Shown in pieces: positions 42,072-51,441 of a DNA stretch of 64,000 nt. The stretch covers positions 57,624 to 121,623 of the forward strand of contig DASTRY010000027.1 in assembly GCA_035760965.1 (NCBI GenBank), given 5' to 3'. The DNA is from JADGHX01 sp035760965 (lineage in GTDB: Bacteria; Pseudomonadota; Gammaproteobacteria; Steroidobacterales; Steroidobacteraceae). Below the pieces are notes generated by a model that was not told the origin of the DNA, made no database searches, and worked only from the letters and a program-made list of their open reading frames with translations. Position numbers and translations under genes: made by a program. The first letter of the stretch is position 1; each line of letters starts with the position of its first letter.

Positions 42072-44159
42072 TCAGTGACGATAGCGCACCGTGAAGGCCC
42101 AGCGACGCGGCAGGCTCGGCCACTCGACTGCCGCGAGCGCGCCGCCCGCGATGTTGAAGCCGCCCGTTGCGTGCACCTCGTTCGACAGGTTGAGACCCGC
42201 AAGCGTGAACGCCCAGTGTCCATCGGCCGTCTCGAAGCCGAGGTTCGCGTCGATGGTCTTGTAAGCCTCGACGCGCAGCAGCGGCGTGTTCTGCGCGTCC
42301 TCGAACGAATCGTCGTTCCACGCGTAGCTGACTCCCGCGCTCGCCGTGCCCTTATCGAGCACGGGCACCGAGTAGCGCGCGGAGGCGTTCCAGATGAGCT
42401 TCGGCGCATTCGGCAGATGCAGGTTGGAATTCTCGATGTCATCGTTCAGCGTGCTCACCATCGCCGTCAGCTCGAGGCCGGTGACGGGGCGTGCGCGCGC
42501 TTCCAATTCGAGCCCGTGCACCTTCGCGGTGTTGTTCACATTGCTGACCACGCCCGTGGACGTAACGACGGGCTGCTGGAGGTTATCGTACTTGCCGTAG
42601 AAGTAGGCAGCGTTGATGCGCAGACGATGGTCCAGCAGATCGCTCTTGATGCCGGTCTCGTACATCGTCGTCGTTTCGGTCTGGAACGCGCCGCTCGTGA
42701 CCTCGGCCAGCGATTGCGCATTGCCGTTCAAGCCGCCGCTGCGGAATCCGGTGCCGACGCTCGCATACAGCATGATCGGCTGATCGAACGTGTAGTCGAC
42801 GGCGGCCCGCCAGGTGAATTTGCTCTCGGAGAGCGAGTGATCCGAGAAGGTGAAGTCCGGCAGGCCCGCCGCGGTCAGGCCGACCACGTCGAAGTCCTTG
42901 TCCTCGGTCGTGTAGCGCCCGCCGAGCGTGACGCCGAGCCGATCGGTCGCATGCCACGTGCCCTGCACGTACCCGGCGAGCGAGTCGACTTGCTGCGAGA
43001 AATTCTGGACCGAGGGCGGCGCGATGATCTTGAGCGACCAGATGTAGTCCGTCGCCTCGTGCAGGTAGAAGGCGCCGGCGATCCAGTCGACGGGTAGCGC
43101 GCCGAGCCGCGGACCGCTGACGAAAACTTCCTGTGTGTACGAGTCGTCGTCGAGGTTGCTGCGGTCCACCTCGAAGGTCGCGCTGGTCTTGCCGTCCGAA
43201 TCGAAGCGGTTGCGCGTCTTCACCGAGCGCCACGCCGAGATGGAGGTGAGCTTCACATCACCGCGCTCCCACTTCAGCGTCGCCGAGGCGCCGCCGGTCT
43301 GGAGCCGGCTTTCCGCGGTGCCGTCGCCGAAGGAGCGCTCGCTCTGGAAGTTCAGGTCCGAGATGTCGTTGTTGCGGAAGTCGATCGCGATCGGCGGCCG
43401 CGAATCGTCCTTCAGGTAATCGCCGCGCAAGGTCAGCGACAGGGTATCGGAGAATTTCGTGAGGAGCTGGCCGCGCAGCGCGTTGCTGTCGTCCAGATAG
43501 GCGCGTTCATGGTTGACCGTGTTGAGCTCGTAGCCGTCGTTCTGCCGGCTGTTGAAGCTCAGCCGGAAACCCACCTTGTCCTGCACGATGGGCGCGCCGA
43601 TCGAGGCGCGGACGTTGCGCTGGGAGTGGGTACCGAAGGTGAGGTCACCGCCCGCATCGAGCCGGTCGAGCGGCGCTTCCTTCGTGATGACGCGCACGGC
43701 GCCGATGCTGCTGTTGCGCCCGTAGATCGTGCCCTGCGGACCGCGCAGGACCTCGATGCGATCGATGTCGAAGAAGTCGACGAGCGAACCGACTTCCTTC
43801 GCGTAATACACATCGTCCACATAGATGCCGACGGGCGAATCGAACGAGAACGCGGAGTTCGACTGGCCGATACCGCGCATGAAGAGCTTCGGCGTGCCCG
43901 CGTTCGAGAGGTTCTCTTCGAGATACAGGCTCGGAACGAGGAACTTGATGTCCTGCAGGCCGAAGACCTGCCGGGACTCCAGCTCATCCGCGCTGAGGGC
44001 GGACAGCGCCACCGGCACGGTCTGGGCGTTCTGGCTCACGCGCTGCGCGGTCACGACCACATCCTGAAGGGCCTGGTCATCCGTGGAGGCGGACTGCGCG
44101 CGCGCCTGACCAGCGAGTAGGGCGGGACCGACCAGGAGCACCATGACAGCAGAGCGCAT
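42072..44159 (-). CDS. TonB-dependent outer-membrane receptor
   Basis: A 695-residue receptor. Signal peptide ends QARAQ; a TonB-box-like VVVTAQR follows near residue 35-40; the plug has LFMRGIGQSNSAFSFD, VGIYVDDVYY and IEVLRGPQGTIYGRNSSIGAVRVIT; the barrel ends WAFTVRYRH. The plug pattern is the general CirA/IroN-like type, with no sign of a siderophore-specific subgroup. It imports large or scarce substrates using TonB energy. It lies between the permease and the divergent GntR regulator, which suggests it feeds the amino-acid pathway. Confidence 0.92.
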   Translation of the reverse strand: MRSAVMVLLVGPALLAGQARAQSASTDDQALQDVVVTAQRVSQNAQTVPVALSALSADELESRQVFGLQDIKFLVPSLYLEENLSNAGTPKLFMRGIGQSNSAFSFDSPVGIYVDDVYYAKEVGSLVDFFDIDRIEVLRGPQGTIYGRNSSIGAVRVITKEAPLDRLDAGGDLTFGTHSQRNVRASIGAPIVQDKVGFRLSFNSRQNDGYELNTVNHERAYLDDSNALRGQLLTKFSDTLSLTLRGDYLKDDSRPPIAIDFRNNDISDLNFQSERSFGDGTAESRLQTGGASATLKWERGDVKLTSISAWRSVKTRNRFDSDGKTSATFEVDRSNLDDDSYTQEVFVSGPRLGALPVDWIAGAFYLHEATDYIWSLKIIAPPSVQNFSQQVDSLAGYVQGTWHATDRLGVTLGGRYTTEDKDFDVVGLTAAGLPDFTFSDHSLSESKFTWRAAVDYTFDQPIMLYASVGTGFRSGGLNGNAQSLAEVTSGAFQTETTTMYETGIKSDLLDHRLRINAAYFYGKYDNLQQPVVTSTGVVSNVNNTAKVHGLELEARARPVTGLELTAMVSTLNDDIENSNLHLPNAPKLIWNASARYSVPVLDKGTASAGVSYAWNDDSFEDAQNTPLLRVEAYKTIDANLGFETADGHWAFTLAGLNLSNEVHATGGFNIAGGALAAVEWPSLPRRWAFTVRYRH

Positions 44160-44189
44160 ACATTCCCCTCGAAACTTGGTATCTGTAAT

Positions 44190-44201
44190 CTGTGATCACA
44201 G
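44190..44201. promoter_or_regulatory. Perfect dyad CTGTGATCACAG, candidate GntR operator
   Basis: A 12-bp perfect palindrome in the 123-bp gap between the divergent TonB-receptor and GntR genes, 31 bp before the receptor start and 82 bp before the GntR start. It is the obvious operator for the GntR/FCD regulator. The TGTGA..TCACA halves also recall a CRP half-site, but without the 6-bp spacer. Confidence 0.5.
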
Positions 44202-44282
44202 TACCAGCCCAACACGGCCGGCGCAATTGCTGAGCCTCGGCGGAGTCGGCTAGATTGCGCCGCAGCCACCGCACGGACCCCC

Positions 44283-44996
44283 ATGGAAATCAGTCGCCGT
44301 AAGCCCCTCGAGCCGATCCGGCACAATACGCTGCAGCAGCAGGTCTACCGGCGCATTCGGGAAAATCTCGCCGACGGGCAGTTCAAGCCCGGCGAGATCC
44401 TGACCATTCGCGAGCTCGCCGCACAGCTCGGCACGAGCGTCATGCCCGTACGCGAGGCGCTCCACAAGCTGACCGTCGAGCAGGTGCTCGACCTGACGCC
44501 CAACCGCTCCGTGCGCGTCCCGACGCTCACACCCGAGAAATTCGCGGAAATCTGCGATGCCCGCATGATCATCGAGGGCAATCTGGCGCGGCTCGCCGCG
44601 CAGCGTGCCGACGATGCCGACCTCGCACGCATCGACGCGGCGAACCGCGAATTCGGCGCCGCCAAGGTGGCGCGCGATCCGATGCTGCTGCTGCAGAAGA
44701 ACCGGGAGTTCCACTTCGCCATCTACGAGGCGGCTCATCAGCCGACGCTGATGAACATGATCGAGCCGCTCTGGGTTCGCTGCGGCCCGAGCACGTTCAC
44801 GCTATTCGACGAGCTCGGCCCGGAGCAGATCAAGAAGAGCGCCACGAATCCGCACCGCGCGGTGGTCGAGGCGATTCGCGGCCGCCGGGCGGCGGAGGCA
44901 CAGCAAGCGATCATCGCCGACATCCGCGCGACGAGCGAGCGCTATCAGAAGCACTTCGAGAAAGAGCGTGCGCTAGACCAGCGCGCGGGTGCCTAG
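44283..44996 (+). CDS. GntR-family transcriptional regulator (FCD type)
   Basis: A 237-residue regulator. The winged HTH (about 15-80) has LQQQVYRRIRENLADGQFKPGEILTIRELAAQLGTSVMPVREALHKL, the classic GntR opening. The C-terminal FCD domain (about 90-225) shows the metal-type histidines in NREFHFAIYEAA and around NPHRAVVEAI. FCD regulators often sense carboxylates or amino-acid derivatives. It is divergent from the TonB receptor, and its 3' end overlaps the convergent ornithine-cyclodeaminase gene by 24 bp. Confidence 0.92.
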   Translation: MEISRRKPLEPIRHNTLQQQVYRRIRENLADGQFKPGEILTIRELAAQLGTSVMPVREALHKLTVEQVLDLTPNRSVRVPTLTPEKFAEICDARMIIEGNLARLAAQRADDADLARIDAANREFGAAKVARDPMLLLQKNREFHFAIYEAAHQPTLMNMIEPLWVRCGPSTFTLFDELGPEQIKKSATNPHRAVVEAIRGRRAAEAQQAIIADIRATSERYQKHFEKERALDQRAGA

Positions 44997-45977
44997 CCCC
45001 TGCTCGCGCGCGCGCTCGTACACGGCGTGCGCGACGGCGAGATCCTGCGCCGCAATCCCCAGCGATTTGTAGACGGTGACCTCACTCGTCCCGGTACGGC
45101 CCGGCACGGCGCCCTTCAGCACCTCGCCGATTTCGCCGCGGATGTGCGCACCGGCGCGTTCGGCGTCGCCGCCGAACGCCGCGTGCAGCTCACCTGCCTG
45201 CGGCACGGTCGAAGGCCGATAGTCGACGAAGAATCGGGACTCGAGCACGAGCGCCTCATCGGCTTCACGCGCATCGATGAGGCTCGCGCCGACCAGGTTC
45301 ACGTGCGTGCCCGCGCGAACCCACTCGCCGCAAAGGATCGGCTCACGCGAAGACGTCGTGGTGCAGATGACATCGGCATCGGCGGCCGCATCTTGCGCCC
45401 GCGTCCGGTGCTCGATCTGGCGGCCGATCTGCCGGCTGAACCGCTCCGCCAGATCGCGCGCCTTCTCCGCGCTGCGGCCCCACACGACGATGGACTTCCA
45501 GGGCCGAATCTCGAGCAGCGCGACGAGGTGCGCTTCGGCTTGTTCGCCGGTGCCGAAGATAGCCAGATTCGCCGCGTCTGCGCGTGCGAGGGCGCGTGTC
45601 GCCACCGCCGTCGCGGCCGCCGTTCGGATGCCGGTGATCGAGGCGGCATCCACGATGGCGACCGGCACACCGCGCTTGGGATCGAACAGCACCACGACGC
45701 CCATGTGCGACGACAGACCGCGCGCGGCGTTCTCGGGAAACACCGCGATCACCTTGGAGCCCAGCGTCTCCGGCTCAGCCAGGTAGCCGGGCATCGTCGC
45801 GATCAAGTTGCGGCTTGCAGGAATGCGCGCCGCGATGCGCGTCGGCAAGGCCGCCTGACCAGCGGATACGCCGCGCATCGTGCGCTCGATGATGGGGATG
45901 CAATCCCCCATCGGCATCAGGCGCCGCACGTGCTCGCCCGTCAGGATCAACAGCTCACTTGCAGGAATTGCGCGCAC
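44973..45977 (-). CDS. Ornithine-cyclodeaminase/mu-crystallin family protein
   Basis: A 334-residue NAD(P)-dependent enzyme. Rossmann motif NLAIFGTGEQAEAHL; 'SRNLIATMPGYL', 'LGSKVIAVFPEN' and 'DAASITGIRTAAATAVATRAL' are conserved family blocks. The group contains ornithine cyclodeaminase, Delta1-pyrroline-2-carboxylate reductase, alanine dehydrogenase and ketimine reductases. Together with the nearby aminotransferase and permease, a role in breakdown of a cyclic or modified amino acid (for example a hydroxyproline or pipecolate route) is possible but unproven. Confidence 0.85.
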   Translation of the reverse strand: MRAIPASELLILTGEHVRRLMPMGDCIPIIERTMRGVSAGQAALPTRIAARIPASRNLIATMPGYLAEPETLGSKVIAVFPENAARGLSSHMGVVVLFDPKRGVPVAIVDAASITGIRTAAATAVATRALARADAANLAIFGTGEQAEAHLVALLEIRPWKSIVVWGRSAEKARDLAERFSRQIGRQIEHRTRAQDAAADADVICTTTSSREPILCGEWVRAGTHVNLVGASLIDAREADEALVLESRFFVDYRPSTVPQAGELHAAFGGDAERAGAHIRGEIGEVLKGAVPGRTGTSEVTVYKSLGIAAQDLAVAHAVYERAREQGLGTRALV

Positions 45978-46069
45978 ACCCCGACCCTCTTCGCGGAGGC
46001 GCGCATGATAGCGGAGCTTCGCACCTCACGGGCTCGCGAGGCGCGAAGCGTTGTCGAACGGACGTCCGC

Positions 46070-46273
46070 TCAGTGCGGAATGAAGCTGCCGAGCTCCTTG
46101 GTCAGCGCGGCCGTGTCGATCTGCGACAGGTCCCAACCGCGTTCGGTGGCGACATCCTTCAGCGCGTTCTTCATGTCTCCGGGATGTGACTTCACATACT
46201 CCATCGCCCGCTGCGCGATGTCGGGATGTGCCTTCAAATAGTCGACCACTTGCTGGGTGATACCGGTTGCCAT
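46070..46273 (-). CDS. Small helical protein of unknown function
   Basis: A 67-residue protein (MATGITQQVVDYLKAHPDIA...), probably all helical and cytoplasmic, with a repeated 'KAHPDIAQRAMEYVKSHPGDMKNAL' look: two 'HP(D/G)' turns 17 residues apart suggest a duplicated helical hairpin. No known family. It stands alone between the cyclodeaminase gene and an unknown gene. Confidence 0.6.
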   Translation of the reverse strand: MATGITQQVVDYLKAHPDIAQRAMEYVKSHPGDMKNALKDVATERGWDLSQIDTAALTKELGSFIPH

Positions 46274-46353
46274 GAGGAGCTCCTCCGATGAAGGTCATGC
46301 TCGCCGTGTGCGAGCAGGGGCGCGCACCCTGCGCCAAACCAAGCGGCAGCGAC

Positions 46354-46371
46354 ATCGGACGTAGGTGGTAT
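46354..46371. promoter_or_regulatory. Weak palindromic motif copy
   Basis: ATCGGACGTAGGTGGTAT, 13 of 18. Centre 90 bp before the 67-residue gene. Far from the main cluster of copies; may be chance. Confidence 0.2.
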
Positions 46372-46523
46372 TTGCGCGGCTGCGCTTGCGCCGCGCGTTT
46401 TCCACAACGCTCGCGCATGCGATCGTTTCGCAGAGCTCGAGCACGGCGCTCGCGCCGGCTCCGCAGTCGCGTGCATACTCGTGAGGCGGTATCTTCATTC
46501 GATCCCGAAGCAGGAGCTCGACG

Positions 46524-47081
46524 ATGCGACTCCAGCCCGATTCGGTGCAGCGTGCGGACGAGTTGCGCAGCTACTTTCCCGACTGGACGCCTCAGCTGCC
46601 CAGAGCCTCGGAAGAGCTCGAGGCGGATCACAACTCGTATCTCGCGGGAGGCTATGCCGAAGAGTTCGGGTATGTCCCGCAGTTCGGTGCGTCGCGAGGT
46701 GTGCCGGTGATCGACGGCGAGCCGCCCGAGCAATCCGTCGTCTGGCGCTATGAGGCGGCGGCGATGCATCCCGGCTATCCGATCAAACCGTATCCGCTCG
46801 CGTCGGATGTCGAGATCGCGGCGTTTCAGGAGCGGCCGCGAGCGTCCCACCACCCCACGCGGTCGCGCGAGATCGAGGTGAACGAGGCACCGCGTGTCGG
46901 GTTCGTCCCCGTGATCGACCGCCCGTATGAGCGCGAACGCCGTCGCTCCGCGCAACGTGTCGCTGCTGCTGTGACACGGCTGCTCGCGCGACTCGTCGCA
47001 TTCCGGTGGGACTTGCCGCGGCGACGCGTACGAGCGGCAGAGCAACTCGCGCAACGCGGTCGGGAACCGATCGACCTCTGA
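46524..47081 (+). CDS. Unknown protein, C-terminus inside a tandem repeat
   Basis: A 185-residue protein of low hydrophobicity, rich in Arg, Glu and Pro, without signal peptide or membrane helix. Tyrosine-proline motifs (YFPDW, GYVPQFG, YPIKPYPL) mark the first half, and the second half is strongly basic. The last codons (AEQLAQRGREPIDL) fall in the first of three 40-bp tandem repeats, so the present stop may come from repeat expansion. Codon use looks genuine, but I give only moderate confidence that the protein is made. Confidence 0.45.
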   Translation: MRLQPDSVQRADELRSYFPDWTPQLPRASEELEADHNSYLAGGYAEEFGYVPQFGASRGVPVIDGEPPEQSVVWRYEAAAMHPGYPIKPYPLASDVEIAAFQERPRASHHPTRSREIEVNEAPRVGFVPVIDRPYERERRRSAQRVAAAVTRLLARLVAFRWDLPRRRVRAAEQLAQRGREPIDL

Positions 47082-47160
47082 GCAACTCGCGCAATGCGGC
47101 CGGGATCCGATCCGACCTCTGAGCAACTCGCGAAACGCGGCCGGGAACCGGTCGACGCGA
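47040..47160 (+). repeat. Three tandem copies of a ~40-bp unit
   Basis: Copies at 47040-47079, 47080-47120 and 47121-47160, each starting GAGCAACTCGCG and followed by a CGGGAACCGATCGAC-like part. They differ by single changes and one 1-bp insertion in the second copy. The first copy encodes the end of the preceding gene; the others are non-coding. The adjacency without spacers is unlike CRISPR. Confidence 0.8.
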
Positions 47161-47466
47161 CGGCGGCACGTTACGTCGTCATGCCGACGCGGCTCCAGCG
47201 CCAGGCGAGGCATTCCCATGAGTCTTGCGGTCGCGACGTCGAGCGGCGCTAAGGCGCGGGGCTGGGCTGCGAAACCCGTCTCGCGTCCGGCACATACACT
47301 CATTGCTGAATGAACATCTTTGCCGGGCGACACGTCCGGTCCGCTGTCCCGAAAAGCGGCGCACGCCGCGGCGCTCTCGCGCCTCCAATTGACTCGCATC
47401 CGCCTTCCGAGTAACACTCACTCACACGCGAATTAATAACATTGCTCTGAGGGGGGCCTGGCGACC

Positions 47467-50400
47467 ATGAAATTCGCTTTGCACGGCGCATCCGGCGTCG
47501 CGATCCTGCTGAGTCTGGCGAGCGGCACGGCGCCCGCCTGGGGCCAGGAAAAACCACTCGCCGCGACGAACGAGCCCGCCATCCCGGCGGGCACCGCCCC
47601 GGACGACGGCGGCCTCGCGGAGGTCGTGGTCACCGGCTCCTACATTCGCGGCACGCCGCTCGATGCGGCGCTGCCCGTGGAGGTCTATTCGCAGGAAGCG
47701 CTGGAGAAACAGGGCTCGCCCACCGCGCTCGAATTCGCCAAGAGCCTCACGATTTCAGGCCCGACGACCGGCGAGTCCTACTACTTCGGCGGCCCGGCGC
47801 TCACGGGGTCCGTGCAGTACAACCTGCGCGGCCTCGGCGCGGACAAGACGCTCATCCTGCTGAACGGGCGCCGCACGGACATCAATACGTCGAACATCCC
47901 GTCCATCGCGCTCGCACGCACGGAGATCCTGAAGGACGGCGCCGCGGTGATCTACGGCGCGGACGCGACCGGCGGCGTCGTGAACTTCATCACCCGCGAT
48001 CGCTTCGTCGGACTGCAGACGAGCACCCAATACAAGTACATCGACGGCTCCGCCGGCGGCGATTACTCGGCCGGCGTTCTCGCCGGCGTCGGGGAAGACC
48101 GCGTGAACTTGATGTTTTCCGCGGAGTACGAGCACCGCTCGCGTCTGCACGCGCTCGCGCGCGATTTCACGCACGCCGCGCTCGATCCCACGCAGCCCGG
48201 CTACAACCCCGCGCCGTGGTCCACCTTCACGAATCTCGCCGGATAGTTGCCGCTCGGCCCGTTGCCGGCCGTGCCGAGCGTCGCGAACGAGTTCGGCGCG
48301 CCGGTGGGCGGCATCGTGTCCGACTTCACACCGGCGAGCTGCGCAGCGCTCGGCGGGCGCTATGACAACAACTTCACGTGCGCCTACGACTACATCCCCT
48401 ATTACAACCTGGTCGAGAAGAACAACATCTATCGCGCGTATGCACAGCTGAACGCCAAGGTCACCGACGATGCGAAGTTCCATCTCGAAGCGTCGTATGG
48501 GCAGGTGATCGCGCCGCAGGTGTTCGGATCGCCGGCGCAGCCCATGATCCGCGGTCCGGCGATGAACACGGGGTCGACGTTCCAGTTCTACGTGCCCATC
48601 ACCAACCCGTACGCCGCGGCATTCGCGGCGAAGAACGGCATCACCAATGCCTCCGGGTTCTCGCCCGTCACCTATCGCCTGCTCGCGCACGGCGGCAACT
48701 TCGCGTTCGGCGACGGCAACGGGTACGGCGTGCCCGATCGCATTGACAACAAGGTCTGGCGCGTGTCCACGGGCTTGAACGGCGTGTTCGGCGACTGGGC
48801 GCGATTTGCGAAGAACGTCGGCTACGATTTCGCCGTCACGTTCAACCAGTCCAACTCGTTCAACACGCACCCGGATACGATCGGCTATCGCTTGCAGGAA
48901 GCGCTGAACGGCTTCGGCGGCCCGAACTGTCACGCGGAGGATCTCGATCCCACGCGCTTCGGCACGCAAAATCCCGCAGCGGCTGGCCAGAACGGCTGTC
49001 TCTGGTGGAACCCCTTCTCCAGCTCCTTTGCGGGCCAGCCGGTGCTCGGCCGCAGCAATCCGAACTATGTGCCCGGCAGTGAGAATTCCCCGGAGCTCAC
49101 GCGCTGGCTCTTCGACCCGCGCGGCACCGAGACCATCAATCGCAACTTCACGACCGATCTCGTCTTCAACGGCAGCTCCGGCATCGAGCTGCCCGGCGGC
49201 GCAGTGGGTTGGGCGCTCGGCGGGCAGCTGCGCCAGGTGAAGACCTACGAGAACGTGTCCGATCCGCTGTTCGACGGCAGCACGCCATGCGAGTGGCCGC
49301 AGAATTTCACGAGCGCGAACGGGCCGGGCTCACCGAACCTGCCACCCATGCCTCTGCCCACCACCGACCCGAACTTCCGCGGCTGCACGCCCGATAGCCC
49401 CGGACCCTTCGTGCTCTTCGCGCCGAACCCGCCCGACTCGGCGGGCCGCCATCAGTACTCGGTGTTCACCGAGCTGCAGATCCCCGTGACCCGCGGTCTC
49501 AATTTCCAGGCCGCCGCGCGCCACGAGGAGTTCTCCGGCGGCCTCGGCGCGACGGTGTACAAGCTCGCGGGCAAGTGGAATGTGTGGGGCCCGCTCTCGT
49601 TCCGCGGCTCGTACGGCACCAACTATCAGACGCCGCCGCTCGGTGTCGTGCCCGGCGCGGTCACCGTGGCGGCGCGCACGTACACCGTCGCGAACAGCAA
49701 CTGGCTCGCGGCGCAATTCATCACCACGCCCAATCTGAAGCCGGAAACGGCGAAGTCGTGGAACCTCGGCGCCATCTGGCAGAGCCGCGGCGTCGGCTCC
49801 GACCATCGCCTCCAGCTCATCCTCGACTACTTCAACATCCGCACCAAGGATCAGATCGGGCAGATCGCCGATCCGAATCAGATCGCGAGCCTCGTGTTCA
49901 ACGGGCCGGGCGGCACGATCACGACCTGCGATCCGGCGCAGCAGCCGCTCCTGAATCGGATCACGTTCAACACGGGGTGCACCGTGGGGATGAGCGGCGT
50001 CGGCACGTTCTCATCCGTCGCCACGCTCTACGGCAACGGCCCGGGCCAGAGCACGAGCGGCTTCGACCTGCAGACCACCTATGACATGCCGCTCGGCCGC
50101 GGCGATCTCGCGCTCGATCTCACCGCCACCCGCGTCACGAAGCTCGAGACCGGCCCGACGCAGCTCGATGGCGTCGTGGTGTCCACCGGCGACAACCGCC
50201 TCGGCACGCTGAACTTCGCGACCTTCGCGCAGTCCGCGCCGAAGTGGCGCGCCAACTTCGCCGCGAGCTATCACTTCAACCAGCACAACGTGCGCGTCGG
50301 AGTGAGCTACGTTTCGGCCGTGCGCGACGAGCGGCCGGGCATCCAGTATGGCGAGGACGGTGCGGACTGGGTCACGACCGATATCACGTATCTCTTCGAA

Positions 50401-50547
50401 TTCGACGACAGCCTCTCCCTCACGGCGACGCTGGCCAACGCGTTCGATCGCGATCCGCCGCCGGCGCAGGAAGAGTTCGGCTACGATCCGTGGACGGCCA
50501 ATCCGCTGGGCCGCACGCTGGAGGTCGGGATCCGAAAGCGCTTCTGA
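47467..50547 (+). pseudogene. TonB-dependent receptor interrupted by an amber codon
   Basis: A single reading frame of 1026 codons with one in-frame TAG at 48244-48246. The first part (259 codons) has a signal peptide (SGTAPAWGQ), a TonB-box-like VVVTGSYIRG and the full plug (VQYNLRGLGADKTLILLNGRR, IYGADATGGVVNFIT). The second part is an intact barrel of about 766 residues ending RTLEVGIRKRF. No start or ribosome site sits after the TAG, so a split functional protein is unlikely. A single base change from TGG, CAG, TAC or others would explain it. It is either a recent loss or a sequencing error. The TetR gene lies 168 bp downstream. Confidence 0.85.
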
Positions 50548-50715
50548 GTGACTTGCTGTGTCGGGCACGGACGCCGAGATACCCCGTCGCGAGCGCGAAC
50601 GCGCTCGCGACGCGGCTCACTTCACGTGGTCTGCTCGGGATTCACGAAGCCTGCGATGTGGCGCGCGAACGTGTAGTCTCCGCTCCACAACATGGACCTC
50701 CAGTGAATACCGTCG

Positions 50716-51429
50716 ATGGCGACCCGGATCGGTAAGAAGCAGAAGCGCCGGACCAAAGCGGAGCAACGCGCCGAGACGCTCGAGCAGATTCTCGATGCCG
50801 CCGAGTACCTGTTCTCGAAGCACGGCTTGAACGGCGTCACGCTGCGCGATGTGGCCCTGAAAGTGGGGGTGCACACATCGCTCATGCACTACTACTTCGT
50901 GGACAAGCGGCGCCTGTTCGAGGCCGTGTTTGCCCGGCGCGCGGGGATCACGAGCAGCCGGCGTCTCGATGCACTGGACCGTTACGAGCGCGAAGCCGGC
51001 GATTCGCTCACGGTGGAGGGCGCGCTGCGCGCTTTCCTCGATACCGATCTCGACCTGTACATCAACGGCGGCGAGGGCTGGAAGAACTTCGCGGCCTTCG
51101 CCGCGCAGGTGAGCAACTCCACGGAAGGTGCGGCGATGATGGACCTGCACTTCGATCCGGTGGTGCTGAAGCTGATCGGCATCCTGAAAAAGGCGCTGCC
51201 GGACTGCGCGGACGCGGACATCTTCTGGGGCTACGATTTCGTGACGGGCGCGCTGATGCACGCGCTCGGCCGCACCGGGCGCATCGACCGGCTCTCCGGC
51301 GGCGCCTGCAAGTCCGAGGATTTCGAGGCGGTGAAGGAGCGCCTGGCGAGCTTCATGGCGGCGGGGTTCATCGCGCTCTGCGCCAAATCGCAGAAGAAAG
51401 CGTCGGCGCGCAAGAAGACGGCGCGCTGA
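50716..51429 (+). CDS. TetR/AcrR-family transcriptional regulator
   Basis: A 237-residue regulator. HTH: RAETLEQILDAAEYLFSKHGLNGVTLRDVALKVGVHTSLMHYYFVDKRRLFEAVF, a textbook TetR N-terminus. The C-terminal part is helical and variable as usual, with a Lys/Ala-rich tail (KSQKKASARKKTAR). It follows the broken TonB receptor and may have controlled it. It converges on the MFS gene. Confidence 0.92.
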   Translation: MATRIGKKQKRRTKAEQRAETLEQILDAAEYLFSKHGLNGVTLRDVALKVGVHTSLMHYYFVDKRRLFEAVFARRAGITSSRRLDALDRYEREAGDSLTVEGALRAFLDTDLDLYINGGEGWKNFAAFAAQVSNSTEGAAMMDLHFDPVVLKLIGILKKALPDCADADIFWGYDFVTGALMHALGRTGRIDRLSGGACKSEDFEAVKERLASFMAAGFIALCAKSQKKASARKKTAR

Positions 51430-51441
51430 AGCAGGCGCGCA

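Noticed and set aside
44190..44201. CTGTGATCACAG as a CRP site
   Set aside because: CRP sites have TGTGA and TCACA separated by six bases; here they abut.
47040..47160. Possible CRISPR-like repeats
   Set aside because: Units are adjacent without spacers, and no cas genes are present.
48244..48246. Programmed read-through or pyrrolysine at the amber codon
   Set aside because: No supporting element or pyl genes in the window; a simple mutation or error is the likelier reading.
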